From assembly GCA_963971225.1 (NCBI GenBank), contig OZ020267.1:122753891-122817890 (forward strand): 64,000 nt of DNA, given 5' to 3'. This document shows, piece after piece, positions 22,700-34,250 of the stretch (its first letter is position 1; the number at the start of each line of letters is the position of its first letter). The position numbers were made by a program, and so were the translations under genes. This DNA comes from Melieria omissa (taxonomy: Eukaryota > Arthropoda > Insecta > Diptera > Ulidiidae). The notes under the pieces were generated by a model. The model made no database searches and was not told the DNA's origin. It saw only the letters and a list, made by a program, of their open reading frames with translations.

Positions 22700-24060
22700 A
22701 TATTTAGTTAAGAGCTTCGTCCTTCGACTCTCATGGGAGCGGTTGCGACATCGCCCTACACGTCTGCGGTTCCAAAAAGTTCAAAGCATTCCTAGCTACG
22801 AAATACTCGCAAGTAAACGGAATAGAAGCGAAGGAAGGAATGCGAGTGCAAATTGCCGAGATGCCTCGGCGGCAGCGCTGGCAGCCAAGAATTTCTGGCT
22901 GTGGGAAACTGTGCATTCGCTCCACTTAGCATTCGACACTGGGTATTCGTTGGGTTTGCATGTTTGCATCTTTGTTTTTTAGTCGGTGATATTAAAAAGT
23001 GCTAATGCTTGATTTATGTCGGCTACCGTTTGGACAACAGCGGCCGCATCACACGAAAGGCGGACGCAGCGGCGTTTAAGCGGCTGCTATGGCGCGCCGA
23101 GACAATGGTCGCGGTCGCAGCGAAACGCTACTCATATTTGTTGGAATTTCTGTAGCCCACTGTCAATCAAAATCGGCCATAAATGTTGAGATTGCTTTTG
23201 ATGAACTCACTTTGAGCGTGGGAAACGTGTCTGCACGATTTTCTAGGTTGCATATATTTCAGCGTGACTTCATCCCCACAAGGACATTAATAATGCGGTT
23301 GACCGACGCGATCGTTGCCAGTGCCGTGCCGTGTCCAGTGTTATCAGCTGGGAACCTCGAGTCCACTTTACGTAGATTACAACTACACTTGCGATTGGCC
23401 ATAAACTACGTTCTTATCTAACCACACCGCGGCCAATGCCGATAAGTGCGCCACTTTGTGTCCAATAGTCGGCCGAATACGAGGCGAACGCCCAATCGCG
23501 TTCGAAACGCGATCGATAAATTTATACGCGATCAATTATGACCATCGCAGGCCCGAGTGGATTTTAAAATGCAGCAACGTGGCAGCGGATTGCGTGAAAT
23601 GTCGCTGATGACTCACAGTCGGAAGACGGGCACTCGCCACTTGCAGTCTGCACTGTGGTATTTTTATTGCGCTCGCCGATCAGACCGGACCAAAAATCGC
23701 AGCGCATCGGCTGCGGCTGCGGCTTCTTATCAGTTTTATTGACTCTTGTGTTGTGCGTTAAGATTTTCTGGGCTGCCCCTTATGAAGCTGTTAACAAAGT
23801 GAGCATCAGCTTAAAATCCTTATCGCTATCGCGAAAATACTTTGCATTAAATTTTTGATACCAATTAAAATGCATTCGCATTTGCATTTCTCTCCGGACG
23901 GTTCGAACTCGCTGCCGTTGGAGTTCTATTTGCGGCTGTAAGCAGTCGCCACTCGCATTCAGGTCTCTCACGCATATATTGAGACCGTGTGATATTTGAA
24001 AGGCACAGTTTTCGGTGTTTCTTTTGTTTTCAATGAGGGTATTCACGGTCTGATGTATTT
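22700..24060. promoter_or_regulatory. GC-richer block, candidate enhancer
   Basis: A GC-rich, repeat-free block with two GGCCATAAA sites (23175-23183 and 23397-23405). Frames of up to 110 codons overlap on both strands without domains or splice logic. Regulatory identity is inferred. Confidence 0.3.
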
Positions 24061-24129
24061 GTCATAAATATCTACAAAAAGTACAAAGTTTACAGCGCCA
24101 CGGTTGGAAACACCCACCTTACAAAATAA

Positions 24130-24840
24130 TTGTAAGCAGGGCCACACCACAAGAGGGGGTACTGTCGCATCCTCTGTGGGTTCGAGGAGGGAGAGAGGGG
24201 TCAAAACGGTGGCGTAGGCGGACGATGTGGTTGTGCCCTGATGCGATTAGCGGAATCCTTCAGAATATGACCAGGTTTAATGCTTTGGATGTTCTGGTCG
24301 GGGGGAAAGACATACCGTACGGCCACGGCAGTCTACTATCAAAAGATCAAAGGTGCCTGACCTAACTATGGATTACGCAATTTATTTCTTTAGGAAAAAT
24401 TACGATATCAGTACCCCCACCCGTCTGAAATGAAAAAGAGGGAGCATCCTAAATAACCTTAGTACCACAATCGATACTGATGGCTTCAAGATGGAATGCA
24501 GAGTTGGAGCGGGTGTCTTCTCCATACATGTCTGTCTCTCTAGCTCCCAAATACAGCAAGAGTTTTCCAGGCGGAAGTTCTTGCTAGGGAAGCGTGCAGA
24601 ATGGCTTTGGCACAAATTCACATTACCATACTTTCCGACAGCCTTTCCACGATTAAGGCACTGGACTAGTGCGGGAATGCAGGAAGGCCTTCACAGAGCT
24701 AGCCCATCGATTCAAAGGTACCCTGATATGGGTGCCACGGCATAACTAGCTCGAAGAGGCTCTGCTCTTGATGAGAGTGAGGCGCTGACGGTTCTCGCCC
24801 CAATGCACAGTGATTCGACTCCATACAACCGCGTGACAAA
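24130..24840 (+). pseudogene. Decayed LINE: reverse transcriptase and RNase H remnants
   Basis: At 24209-24229 the codons read V-A-stop-A-D-D-V: the catalytic YADD motif of reverse transcriptase with tyrosine turned into TAG. Further on come the RNase H motifs: DTDGFKMECRVGAGVF near 24471-24520, FQAEVLARE, then SDSLSTIKALD near 24640, and LIWVPRH near 24725. Frameshifts and stops separate them. It is older than the LINE at 6123-7274 and on the opposite strand. Confidence 0.75.
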
Positions 24841-26230
24841 ATTAGAAGGAGTGGTCCTTCATAAAATTCGGTATGCTAGTTAAACATGGTCTGCTGAATT
24901 GAAATCTCCATTTAGTTTTTCTTAAACTGTTATAGTTTAGCAATGCCTGAGACTTAAATTTGTAATTTTCGTCGTTTTTGTTGAGCTATAGCAACGAGTG
25001 TGGGCTAGAGTTTTCAGATTTTACATTTAATCGGTAACGTCAATATTGATTATTGCAAAGAGGAACAGAAATTGTCTCAGAACCCTCTGGTTTTGCAATA
25101 AAAACGATAATTATGGATGTATGTTTTGCATTTTTGCAGATTTTATAATTTTTCGTGCTGATTGTATACTTTTAGGCTTAAATAAAATAAATTTTGTCGA
25201 AAAATACGTGTTTAGACCACTTTTCAAATTGAATTATTTTCTGAGATCGGAAGATATCGGAGGCTGTAATTACATTATCCGACAAAGAAAGAATGCTTCT
25301 TAAAATAAAAAAATCCAGGAACATACTTTCACATACTTTTTAGATATTTTCCTCTAAGTTTTGCCAATTTTCAGATTTTTTATTTAGAAAAATTTTTTGA
25401 ATTAAAAGTGAAGTAAAAGCCTCAGCTTGGCAAATTTTGAGAAAACGTTAAAAGCGAAAATGGCCACATTATTTCTTATTCTATATTGGAAGTTTTAGCA
25501 ACTTATTGGTAACCATGTATTTTTTAAATTTTTTGCACTCAATAGACTAAAACACAGAAAATATGTGTTTACATTTTTTTGAGAAAAAAGTTTCAACTTT
25601 GAGCCGGTTTTGCACAGACACTAATTAATTTTTTGCACAGAATTTTTGGGGTTTTCTTACTTGGAGTTTTACCTTTCAAATTACATCAAAAGTGTTAAAT
25701 TCTGAGACCATAAATTTTTTGAATTTTGTCTATGGAACGAATCACTGTGCACTGGGCTCAATCAATAACGAGGTCTCCAAGAACTTTTTCTTCCCAGTCA
25801 GCACTAGATGGCAGAGGATGGAATCCTTCAAAATCAGCAGATCACTTTGGAAAATAGTTGAATTAAGTTCTCATCTCTTTAAAAAATACAACATGAGTAT
25901 CATTGAATATATGGATTTCCCACTCTATTTGTGATATTTATATTTATTAATAAAAATTTTCCTACAAATTCAAAATTCCTCACAAATACACGATACAAGG
26001 CATATCGTGAATACCTTAAATATCTTGTTGCGATGATATTATTGCTGTTGTTGTTCTATAATTTACATACCAGCGCTTTGTATTAAAATATCTAAATCTT
26101 CTAATTAATGGATTTGAACTTGTCCGATAAGTCATCCAACAAATCAATATTACATTATAAAATGTAATAAACAAGTTTTAATTATCAAAAATAAGCAAAA
26201 AATAATTAACTTTAAGACATTTCAAATATG
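24841..26230. other. AT-rich DNA, no gene seen
   Basis: Open frames at 25046-25303 and 25692-25934 are AT-biased and show no domain. Nothing else is recognised. Confidence 0.4.
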
Positions 26231-27360
26231 TAAGAATGGGTGAGCGCTTTGCCTTGATTCAGGTATGCGGTGGTTATCACGCTGGACATTTTTCAACACT
26301 AAGCAAGCGCATGCAAGCTGCATTTAGGATCGTTTACGCTATCAACGCGACAAGCGGCAAAAGCTGCGAAGGCACAGCGACCACATGCGACCTGCAGTTG
26401 AGGTCTCGTCGCAGCCGGATTTATCGGGTCCGTCGTCATTTGCTTATCAGCGACAGATAAATTCTGGATTTACGAAATTTGGATCTCATGTGCTGTACGC
26501 AGACGCAGTGCTAACAGTGCGGCCGTTGCCGTTTTGGTTTGCTGCCGTTGCGGCAGGTTAAATTTATCGAAAACGCAACAAGAAGAGCACAAAATATTTC
26601 GCAGATAAGCTTATCGACTGAAGGACCAATTAAGGATGACGCAGGAGCACTGCAACCCAACAGCGCAAGAACTATGCGTGGCTGGACGCAAACTCGCGCA
26701 ACGACTTCTATGAAGCTGAACGAAAAGCAGCAGTCGTCGGAGGTGATTTTCATAATTTGTGATTGAAATTTGATATTAGAAACGTATCGGGTTTCACGCT
26801 GTGCATAGAAGCTTCGGCTGCAGACCAACACCAACACAGACACACGTAGACGTGAACGCAGATGCAGCCACGGACAACGGACGACGACGCATAATGGCGA
26901 ATGGGATTGCGGCAAGTGTGCGGCTGGCAACTGCTGTTCGCGCATTGTTCGCCGCATTTGCACCCAATTAGGGGGCATTTTATTCGCGCTCAGTGCGCTT
27001 CATTAGCATTTCAAACGTGTGCAAAAGTGCAATGCAGGCCGCACACACGCGCGCGCATACTCGCCCAGTGCACCGCGCCGAGACCTGCTTTCGAGCCGGC
27101 AGCAGCTGCACTCGAACCACTGGCTCTCGCTGCACCTATCGCGTCTCTTCCTGTGTGTGTGTGTGTGCGCCTCATTATGCGCTGCAATTATGACGGACGA
27201 TGGCGTTGCATTCGGCGCATCTCTCGTCATTTTGCATCGCGTTGCACTTCATCGCAGCCGCACCACTGCGATGCGCTGCACTACGTTGCGTTGCATCCGC
27301 TGCGGGTGCAGTCGACTTGAGTTTTGACTTGAGTTGTTGAGCTCGGCTTTTAAGATGTCA
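26231..27360. promoter_or_regulatory. GC-richer block, candidate enhancer
   Basis: A GC-rich block with a GT run at about 27151-27164 and no transposon ends. Competing frames on both strands argue against coding function. Regulatory role inferred. Confidence 0.25.
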
Positions 27361-28160
27361 ACGAGTAAAAGTATGTTGACAACGACGATAACAAACAACA
27401 ATAACTACATAAGCACGACAACAACTGCAGCAGGTATCCAGTTGGTGAAGTGGGTTGAATTGTGGTCGTAGCGACCACCCTGTAACCACTACAACAACAA
27501 CAAATAGGGGAAGTGAGAGACGCAAATTGCATCGGGCTGGTCTGGCTGGCATCGATGCGAGTTGGCGCTGTTCGCGGTTGTCGTTTTTTTTTTTGCCAAA
27601 CTACAGCGGTGCTTATTTCTATGTTGTTGTTGTTGTTGTTGTTGTAACTATCGTTAGCGTTTTTATAACAATTCAAGTAGAAATTTATGAGATGACAATT
27701 TTTTTCGTTAATGTCGGTCAAATTCTCGGAATTAAATTTAAACCTTAAATTTGAAAAATTCAACTACAAACTAAAAAATTTCTTTTCATGTGTTCCAGAA
27801 ATCGCTTAAAAGTCCTTAATTGAAAATTATTATCATTATTTTTTGATTAAATATGTTACTGGATGTTTTAGAATCAAACTTTTACATTCGAAAATCTAAT
27901 GGATTGCTGAGAGTTTAATCATTTTAAATAAGAATCAATCAAAATTTGTGTTTTCACTTAGGGTTGCATAACTTTTTTATGTTTTATGCGATTCTGGCAA
28001 TTTTGTGCTCAACATTTACGCAAGTATCTCATCTGAGATATTAAAAACATAAGAAATAAAAACACTTCAAAATGGTTGAATTAATGGTTTTCCATCGCTC
28101 ACAGAGAGTAACTTTCCCAAATCTAATTTGACTTGAACACTCCATGCACCGTTAAAAAAA
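27361..28160. other. Mixed DNA with a GTT triplet run
   Basis: A (GTT)n run occupies about 27622-27644, next to further CAA and ACA-rich triplets at 27390-27510. No gene is recognised. Confidence 0.4.
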
Positions 28161-28165
28161 AGGTA

Positions 28166-28749
28166 CAGTCAACCCTCTTATAACGCGGTGAGTGCGTACC
28201 GCGTTATATGGAAACTGCGCTATAAGAAACTCAGAATTAGTACAAATCACATCATTTGTACCGCGTTATATGGAGACCAATAAATACAAAAGACAAGATA
28301 AATTATAAATTGTTTTTATTAAATTCATCCTTTCTATTTATTGAACGTTCTTTTGAAGGTTTAAACCCTTGAGCACGCCTTTGATTTTTCGAAATGAAGG
28401 TCCTAGCAGGTAGTTTTTTCCAATATAATGCCGTCTCATCGGCGTTAAAAATCGGATCAGGTAAATAATCTTATAATTTTCGGCAGCCTCAGCATCTGTT
28501 GAGGTCTGTTCTCCTTGAAACTTCATATTGTGCAATGTGTACCCTTTTTTTAGTATTTCAAACCATCCTTTCTGTGAAAGAGCTCTGAGACGATTGAAAA
28601 CTAAGCCGTAAACGGCTAAGAGATAAGCTTGAATGTTTATATAAACATATCCAGTTAAAACCATTCATTGGGTGCACGGAAAGAACTGATGGGACGTTGT
28701 TGAACGGAAACCGCGCTGTAAGAGAACCGCGTTATAGGAGGGTTGACTG
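28166..28749 (-). mobile_element. pogo/Tigger-like deletion derivative
   Basis: TA flanks both ends. The ends are CAGTCAACCCTCTTATAACG and, reverse complemented, CAGTCAACCCTCCTATAACG. The minus strand encodes part of a pogo-type transposase: a CENP-B-like DNA-binding region (LSQKGWFEILKKGYTLHNMK), an acidic linker with DAEAAENYK, and a catalytic-core opening, NADETALYWKKLPARTFIS, with the first DDE Asp. The frame shifts just before NADET, and the sequence runs into the terminal repeat soon after, so the rest of the catalytic domain is deleted. Confidence 0.82.
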
Positions 28750-28806
28750 TATACCATTTCAGCGGTGCCTTTTACGCCGTTAGGTCCCTCTTAATGTCGA
28801 TAAGTT

Positions 28807-29275
28807 TGATCGCTGCAGCTCAATGCAAAAGAGTTTTAATTCAAATTGTGACACTTTTGACAAATAAAATTTTTGTTGAAGTTAATTTTAAGTAAAGTAA
28901 AGTTGTGACAGTTTTAGTATATATTTTCAAATGAACAAATTAATTTCGAATTTTCAAAATTTTTCCTTCAACTTTTTAACTATAATTTATAATTATAAAA
29001 TTCAACAAAAGTGACATTACTTAAAATAATTCGGTAATTATTGAATTAAAAAATCATCAAAAAAGTCACAACTCAAAATTTTGGATTGTCTAGTGAAAAA
29101 AAAAAAATTTTTTTTAACTTATCCTAAAGCGTAATCTGTAGGGATTTTATACTAACTAAACGGTCTATACGTTATTTTAAAAAAAATTTTATTCAGCTCA
29201 AAAACAGTGGTTTGCGCTTCCGGAAAAATTAAACATTTTGAGTTGTGTCACTTTTGTAGTTAGTGTGCGATATAT
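28807..29275. mobile_element. TIR element with GTGACACAAC ends, copy 2 (truncated)
   Basis: Reverse-orientation homologue of 20221-20783. It shares the GCATTGAGC-GCAGCGATCAAA stretch and the CTTTTGTAGTTAGTGTGCGA end at about 29250-29270. The opposite end, about 130 bp, is missing. A hAT-like MITE inserted at its intact end. Confidence 0.65.
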
Positions 29276-29281
29276 GGAGAT

Positions 29282-29381
29282 CAGTGGCGCACACAGGATT
29301 CCATTTTAGGAGGCTTTGCGTTACAATTGTTATATTTGTGGAGTTTTAACCGCCTAACCGAACCCCCTGCTTGCGTCAATG
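29282..29381. mobile_element. hAT-like MITE, copy 2, exact 8-bp target duplication
   Basis: The left end is CAGTGGCGCACACAGG. The right end, reverse complemented, is CATTGACGCAAGCAGG. The 8 bases ATGGAGAT occur immediately outside both ends (29274-29281 and 29382-29389). An 8-bp duplication with CA-starting ends places the family in the hAT superfamily. Confidence 0.8.
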
Positions 29382-29389
29382 ATGGAGAT

Positions 29390-29800
29390 ATATACATATA
29401 AAAAAACTTAAATTTTTTGAATCAGATTAAACATTTTTTGCCAATGTTATTGAATTTTGTTATTTTTCTTAGCTAAATGTTCTTTTTTAAAGGTTTTAGG
29501 ATTCCATACTCAAATAAATAAATAAATAAATATTTCAGTGTTTAATATAGAGGGGCGGAAAAGAGAAGAAGGTGGTTTAAGCCAGTAAAAAGCCGGCATA
29601 CCCGCACACTGCCAACGCAGCCATCGTGCAACGATTTCACCCTTCAGTGTCGAAAAAAACTAAATGAAAGTTTTACGCAGAGATTGAACATTGTTCTTCA
29701 CATTTCTTCAATTAGATTGAATACTATTAATTCTGAGACTTAAATACATAAATAAATAAATAATTATTGAAGTGTTTCAATTAATTTGTTGTCACTCTTT
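29390..29800. other. AT-rich spacer with AAAT runs
   Basis: (AAAT)n tracts lie at about 29511-29533 and 29744-29762. No gene is seen. Confidence 0.4.
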
Positions 29801-29927
29801 CACCGGGAGGAGATTTGGTTGATTGATTAATTGCGCTGCCGGTTGACAGGCAATTACAGAATGGGTTAAGTCGCGACTGCGGTTGTGCGACGTGTGCAGC
29901 GGTGGGCGCCGCGTTGCACGTACTCAC

Positions 29928-30157
29928 CATCGTGTGTAGCAGGACAAGATAATCACAACAATTAAATGCAAATGCAGGCGGACGCGTATGTAGCGCGGTG
30001 CTGCGGTGACGATCCGCACGAGCGCTCCTGCTCCGACTGTCCCGAACGGCGGCCGGTGTTGAGTAGGTGGATGCTGTGTCTGCTGTTGGTAGCGTGGCTG
30101 GTGGGGGTGGCGATGCTGTTGGTGATGTTTGCGCTGTTGCCAGCGCAATACAAACAT
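29928..30157 (-). CDS. Wnt10: Candidate first coding exon of Wnt10
   Basis: The frame opens at ATG 30157 and runs to a strong donor, ATG/GTGAGTACG, with the last exon base at 29928. It ends with two bases (TG) of a codon, exactly what the Wnt10 acceptor at 9795 needs; the joined codon is TGG. The encoded piece is 76 residues plus the split codon: a basic, His/Gln/Pro-rich head, then a hydrophobic stretch (LHLHLIVVIILSCYT) suited to a signal or signal-anchor sequence just before the first Wnt cysteines. Support is phase, donor strength, strand and hydrophobicity, not homology. The implied intron is about 20 kb and would enclose the two small secreted genes. A noncoding alternative exon with a GTAAGT donor at 10062 cannot be excluded. 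Confidence 0.42.
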
Positions 30158-30960
30158 TGCTATCGAGATTTTTGTGCAGTGAGCGCGGCGTCGAGCTTAT
30201 GAAATGTTCACTTTGTTGGGCATAAAACGCAAAAATTGACACGAAGAATGGCTTGAACATTTTTGCGGTGGCTCGGGGTGATGGATTGCGATTACGGCCG
30301 TAGGCATTTGATTGAATGTGGGAAGGCGAATTTCAAAGCTCTCGAGCACAGTTTCACATATTCAAATGATTGCTTTTCAATTCTCGTTCACTTCGGTCAA
30401 CACTTTACATTCGAACTCTTTAACTCGTTACTGCACACATTGGACTATTTATCTGCGAAGTTAAACACTGTAATTGCCGCACATCCGAAGTGATTTCTTT
30501 GCGTAAAATGCTCAACAAGGTGGTCGTGGTGCTATTCGCAGCCTGAGCCTCGATTTCGGTGCTTCGCTTAGCCACTGCCCGCGCGGTTTTCCGCTGGTGG
30601 CCGCTGTTGATGTCGAGGCTTTTAGGTGCTTTTTTGCTGTGGTTGGAGCGGACACACGCGATCGTATCTCGGAGTGCCGCGATTGGTTTTTGTTTCGCGT
30701 TGAATTTTTTGTTGAATTTTTTTTCGAGATGTTCACTGGCTGGTGGCAGTTGTCGTCGGGTGGTTTCGCTTCTCTTTGGCTGCTTTTCACATGCTGTATA
30801 TTATTTCATCGGCCGAGTTGGTGTGGCCGCGGCGCGAGTACATGGAGCGCCGTCATCGGTTTCGGAGTGGCGAATAAGATCTTACGACATTCTATGTAAA
30901 TTCTAAACAATATTGCCGCAAACGATGTCAGCGCACTGGCGAGCAGAGCAATCGAGAGAA
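30158..30960. promoter_or_regulatory. GC-richer block upstream of candidate Wnt10 exon 1
   Basis: If the exon at 29928 is real, this block is the 5' leader and promoter-proximal region of Wnt10. No clear TATA box is visible. Open frames here are on the opposite strand and show no domain. Confidence 0.25.
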
Positions 30961-31989
30961 ATAAGCGGATTTGTTCTAAGCTTTGATAAATTCATTTGCA
31001 AATTAGCATAACTTGCGGGCTTGCAGAGACGCTGACGTTGTGTCTGTGTTTATTTCAGTTCTGAGCGGGAACTGTTAAAGCAGGGTGGCCGGATTTGCGA
31101 CTAACATTGTGTGAAAACTATCAAATTTTTTTTGGGATTGCTATTTACTATTTTACAAACTGAGTCAACACAAAATATTGTTTAGTTAATTGTTATTTGG
31201 TTAAAAATTTCAATTCACAAGAAATTGCTTTATAGTCAACTTCGTTAGGTTTGCTTGCAAATGATAAATAATAAAAAGTTGTCAGATTGAATAGAGAGTG
31301 GAGACAAATGCTTCCTACGGTTCGCAGTCACGATTTACAAAAGATTTATTGCTCATACGAGGGACTTTTTCATCTCATACAAAGACCGATTGCACATCGT
31401 GTGTGCAACTGATTTCCGAGGATACAAGACAGTAATGTGCAATTATCAGATGTTCTGAATAAACTAGTCGTCGAAATACGATTTTTCTGGAACTAATAAA
31501 ATCTGTAAAGTACAGGAAAAAAATTTTACTGTGTATAATACAAAGAAAAATAAAATTCGCTCCTGGGGACCGTGTTCGAAAAAAATCGTCGTCTCGAATG
31601 GGTTAAAATGTTCTGGAATCGCTACAGGAAAATATTTTCCTTACAACTTCCGAAACAAATTGCCTTTCGATTAGCTCAAAAACTCAGTGGTAAGGGATTC
31701 AAATTCCGCCCTAAGTTTGAGGAACATTTTAATGATTGCACAGTGAACTCGCTTGTGGAACGAGCCAGTTTTAGTATTTTTTTAACTAGATGTTCCCCCT
31801 AAAAGGGTTTGACTCGCAATCAATAAAGTTTTGTGATGTTGGTACTGTTGCTATTTAGATTTATATGTAAAAAGTCAAGCAAATACGATTTCAGACACCG
31901 AAATTTTCTGAAAAATGACTTACAACTTACAAAACTACAAATTCCATTCTCTAGAACCCAACTTGATTTTTCTGTAATTTTTAACTTAA
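30961..31989. other. AT-rich DNA, no gene seen
   Basis: No coding signal or repeat ends are recognised. Confidence 0.4.
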
Positions 31990-32227
31990 CCCTTTCGGGA
32001 CGGAGTTTAATTTTGAAATCAAAAATTCTCTCAATAGAAATATTCTCATGCCATGAATGTTGGGGTTAGAAAAATTATATTGGATGCTCACAAATTCTGA
32101 AATCATCCTTTTATGCGGGAACACCGAAATCGAGAAAATATTTTGCGTAGGTCGTAAGATTTGAATAATTGTTTTGAAGTGCGTTAAAAACTTGCTGAGA
32201 CGTATTATCCCAGTAGTCCCGAAAGGG
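31990..32227. mobile_element. TTAA-flanked MITE, CCCTTTCGGGAC ends
   Basis: TTAA lies outside both ends (31986-31989, 32228-32231). The ends are CCCTTTCGGGAC and its complement GTCCCGAAAGGG. The length of 238 bp, TTAA target and CCC start are typical of piggyBac-type MITEs. Confidence 0.75.
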
Positions 32228-32231
32228 TTAA

Positions 32232-33080
32232 ATATACTTTCGGTCAATCTTTTAATGTTCGAGCTCAAAAAGATCGATTCTTTTTTTTACTTTTTAAAGC
32301 AGCGAATAGTCAAACCAATAATAAAAAATAAAGTTATTTTTCGAAATTATGCAAATAGTATGAACATTTAAAAAATCTGCTCAATTCAAATCAGGCCTAA
32401 ATGCATATAACAAACTTTAACAAAAAAACCAATTAACCAACTAACTAAAAAAAACAATTTAATTTAGTCCCAAGTTTAAATTAAAAAACTGAAAACAAAC
32501 AAAATTAACAAAATTATACTCAGTTTGGTTTGCAATAAAAAAAATATTTTTTTTCGTGATGCAGCCATTGAACATCATTTTCTGATTCACACCGTTTCAT
32601 GAAGCTGTCCATGCATGAAGCATTTAAAAAAATTAAGTGGAACCAATCAGTTTTACGACACGTAAAGGATTAACTTTTACAGTTAATAAATAAATTAAAA
32701 TTTCATATATTAAATCTGCTCGGCTGGAAACAGTATTTGACTTGAAACAGCTTTTTTCAATTAGGTGGGTTTCTTTTATTATATTCATTTGTATTCATTT
32801 AATTTGTATTCATTTATTTTTATTTATTCATTATTTATTTACATATTTTTATTTAATTTAATTTCAATTTAATTATATGAATTTTACTCATGTAATTTTA
32901 TTTATTAAAACGCCATGTAAATTTATCACATAATTATATTTTTCTCAGATTATTTTTTAACGTTCCTTGATTGCAATTTACAACTTTATTTAAATTTAAT
33001 TTGACCTTTTCATTGTTCAACTGCAATTTTATTTTGCATGAATTTCCTTTTTGAAACTCTACACTATTTAATTAAATGTT
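32232..33080. other. Very AT-rich DNA
   Basis: ATTT and TTTA-rich low-complexity sequence, especially 32770-32900. No gene is seen. Confidence 0.45.
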
Positions 33081-34250
33081 ATCAGCGCCGACGTTTGCTG
33101 CCATCTAAATTTTGATTCTCCGATTGTCTACTCGAACGTCCTTACGCGAAGGGTAGTCACAATACTTTGAAACAATTGTATGCAAAAATGTTTCACAATA
33201 CCGACGAGCGCCGACAGTTGCTGCCCATGCGACGATGCAGGACGGCGAGGCGCGGTGTACGGGTGTCCTGGCCGCTTGCCGTTGTGCGCGTGTCAAACGT
33301 CCTTGCTGGGGTGTGCGCACTCAATTCAGACACTGTGAAAGTTTAGCAGAACAAAGCGCAAAGCTGCTCGCCATAATAGCTGCGGCTGTCAGGGAAGTGA
33401 AATGAAAATTTATCGCATGCGAGAAAAGTGCATGCACGACAGACAACGACTGCGACGTGCGAACGCAATGCGAATGCAGTTGCAGCGATAATTAACTGCA
33501 ACCGCACCGGTCGACTGAGCGTTGCGAATGCACTTTTCAGATTAAAGGAAAACTCTGGGGGCCAATAGGCACGTTTTAGCGCGTAGCGTCCAATTGAACG
33601 GCATTTGTTTGCAGCCCGCGAGCCTTTAACGCTGCCGCCGCATTGCGGCTGAGTCGACAGTCGGCAATAAGTCGCATCACCTCAGCCAATTAAATACTTT
33701 GTTAATGCCGTTCGCGTGCATTTGCTTTAAAGTCGCTTAAAAGTTGCGGGCTGCGGCCGCGGCTGCGTCCCGGCACGGCGACAGACACAAGGACACAAGT
33801 CTAAGGGCCACTTCTCGAAAGATCAAAGGCGTCCCGGAGCGCGGGGCCGAACGCGCGGCAGTGAAAAGTGAAAGAATGTGGTCCACGGCGCTGGGCGGCC
33901 GAAAGCAACCCCTGCGCGGTGCAATCCAAAGGACTCCGAATGCATTCGCACTGAATATGCTAATTTGCATGGCGAAAAGACAAAGAATTTAATTGATTGG
34001 ATTGTGTCTCGTGGAGAGATGCTGCTGAGCGCGAACTTGACGTTCGCCCGCCAGCGCCGGGAGTGGGAGTGGGAGGCTGAGTCGTTGCTTGCGAGCGAAA
34101 TGTGGGTCGGAATTCTTTTAACTTTGAACTTTTCGTCTAACTCGTTGGCGCGCTACTGGGCCGTTGTAATGGCACTTGTTGCCTGCCGTTTGCCGGGCCG
34201 CAAGGTGGGCAGCAGGCAATCCGAATGGAGTGTAAAAACATTGTGAAGTC
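33081..34250. promoter_or_regulatory. GC-richer block with a TCF consensus site, candidate enhancer
   Basis: A repeat-free GC-rich block. AAGATCAAAGG at 33819-33829 is the complement of CCTTTGATCTT, the full HMG-domain site bound by TCF/Pangolin. A GCCGCCG sequence at 33634-33640, resembling the fly TCF helper motif, lies about 180 bp away. This would fit feedback by Wnt signalling on the cluster, but a single site is weak evidence. Confidence 0.35.

Noticed and set aside
26511..26978. 155-codon minus-strand frame
   Set aside because: Composition-driven frame in a GC-richer block, no recognised motif.
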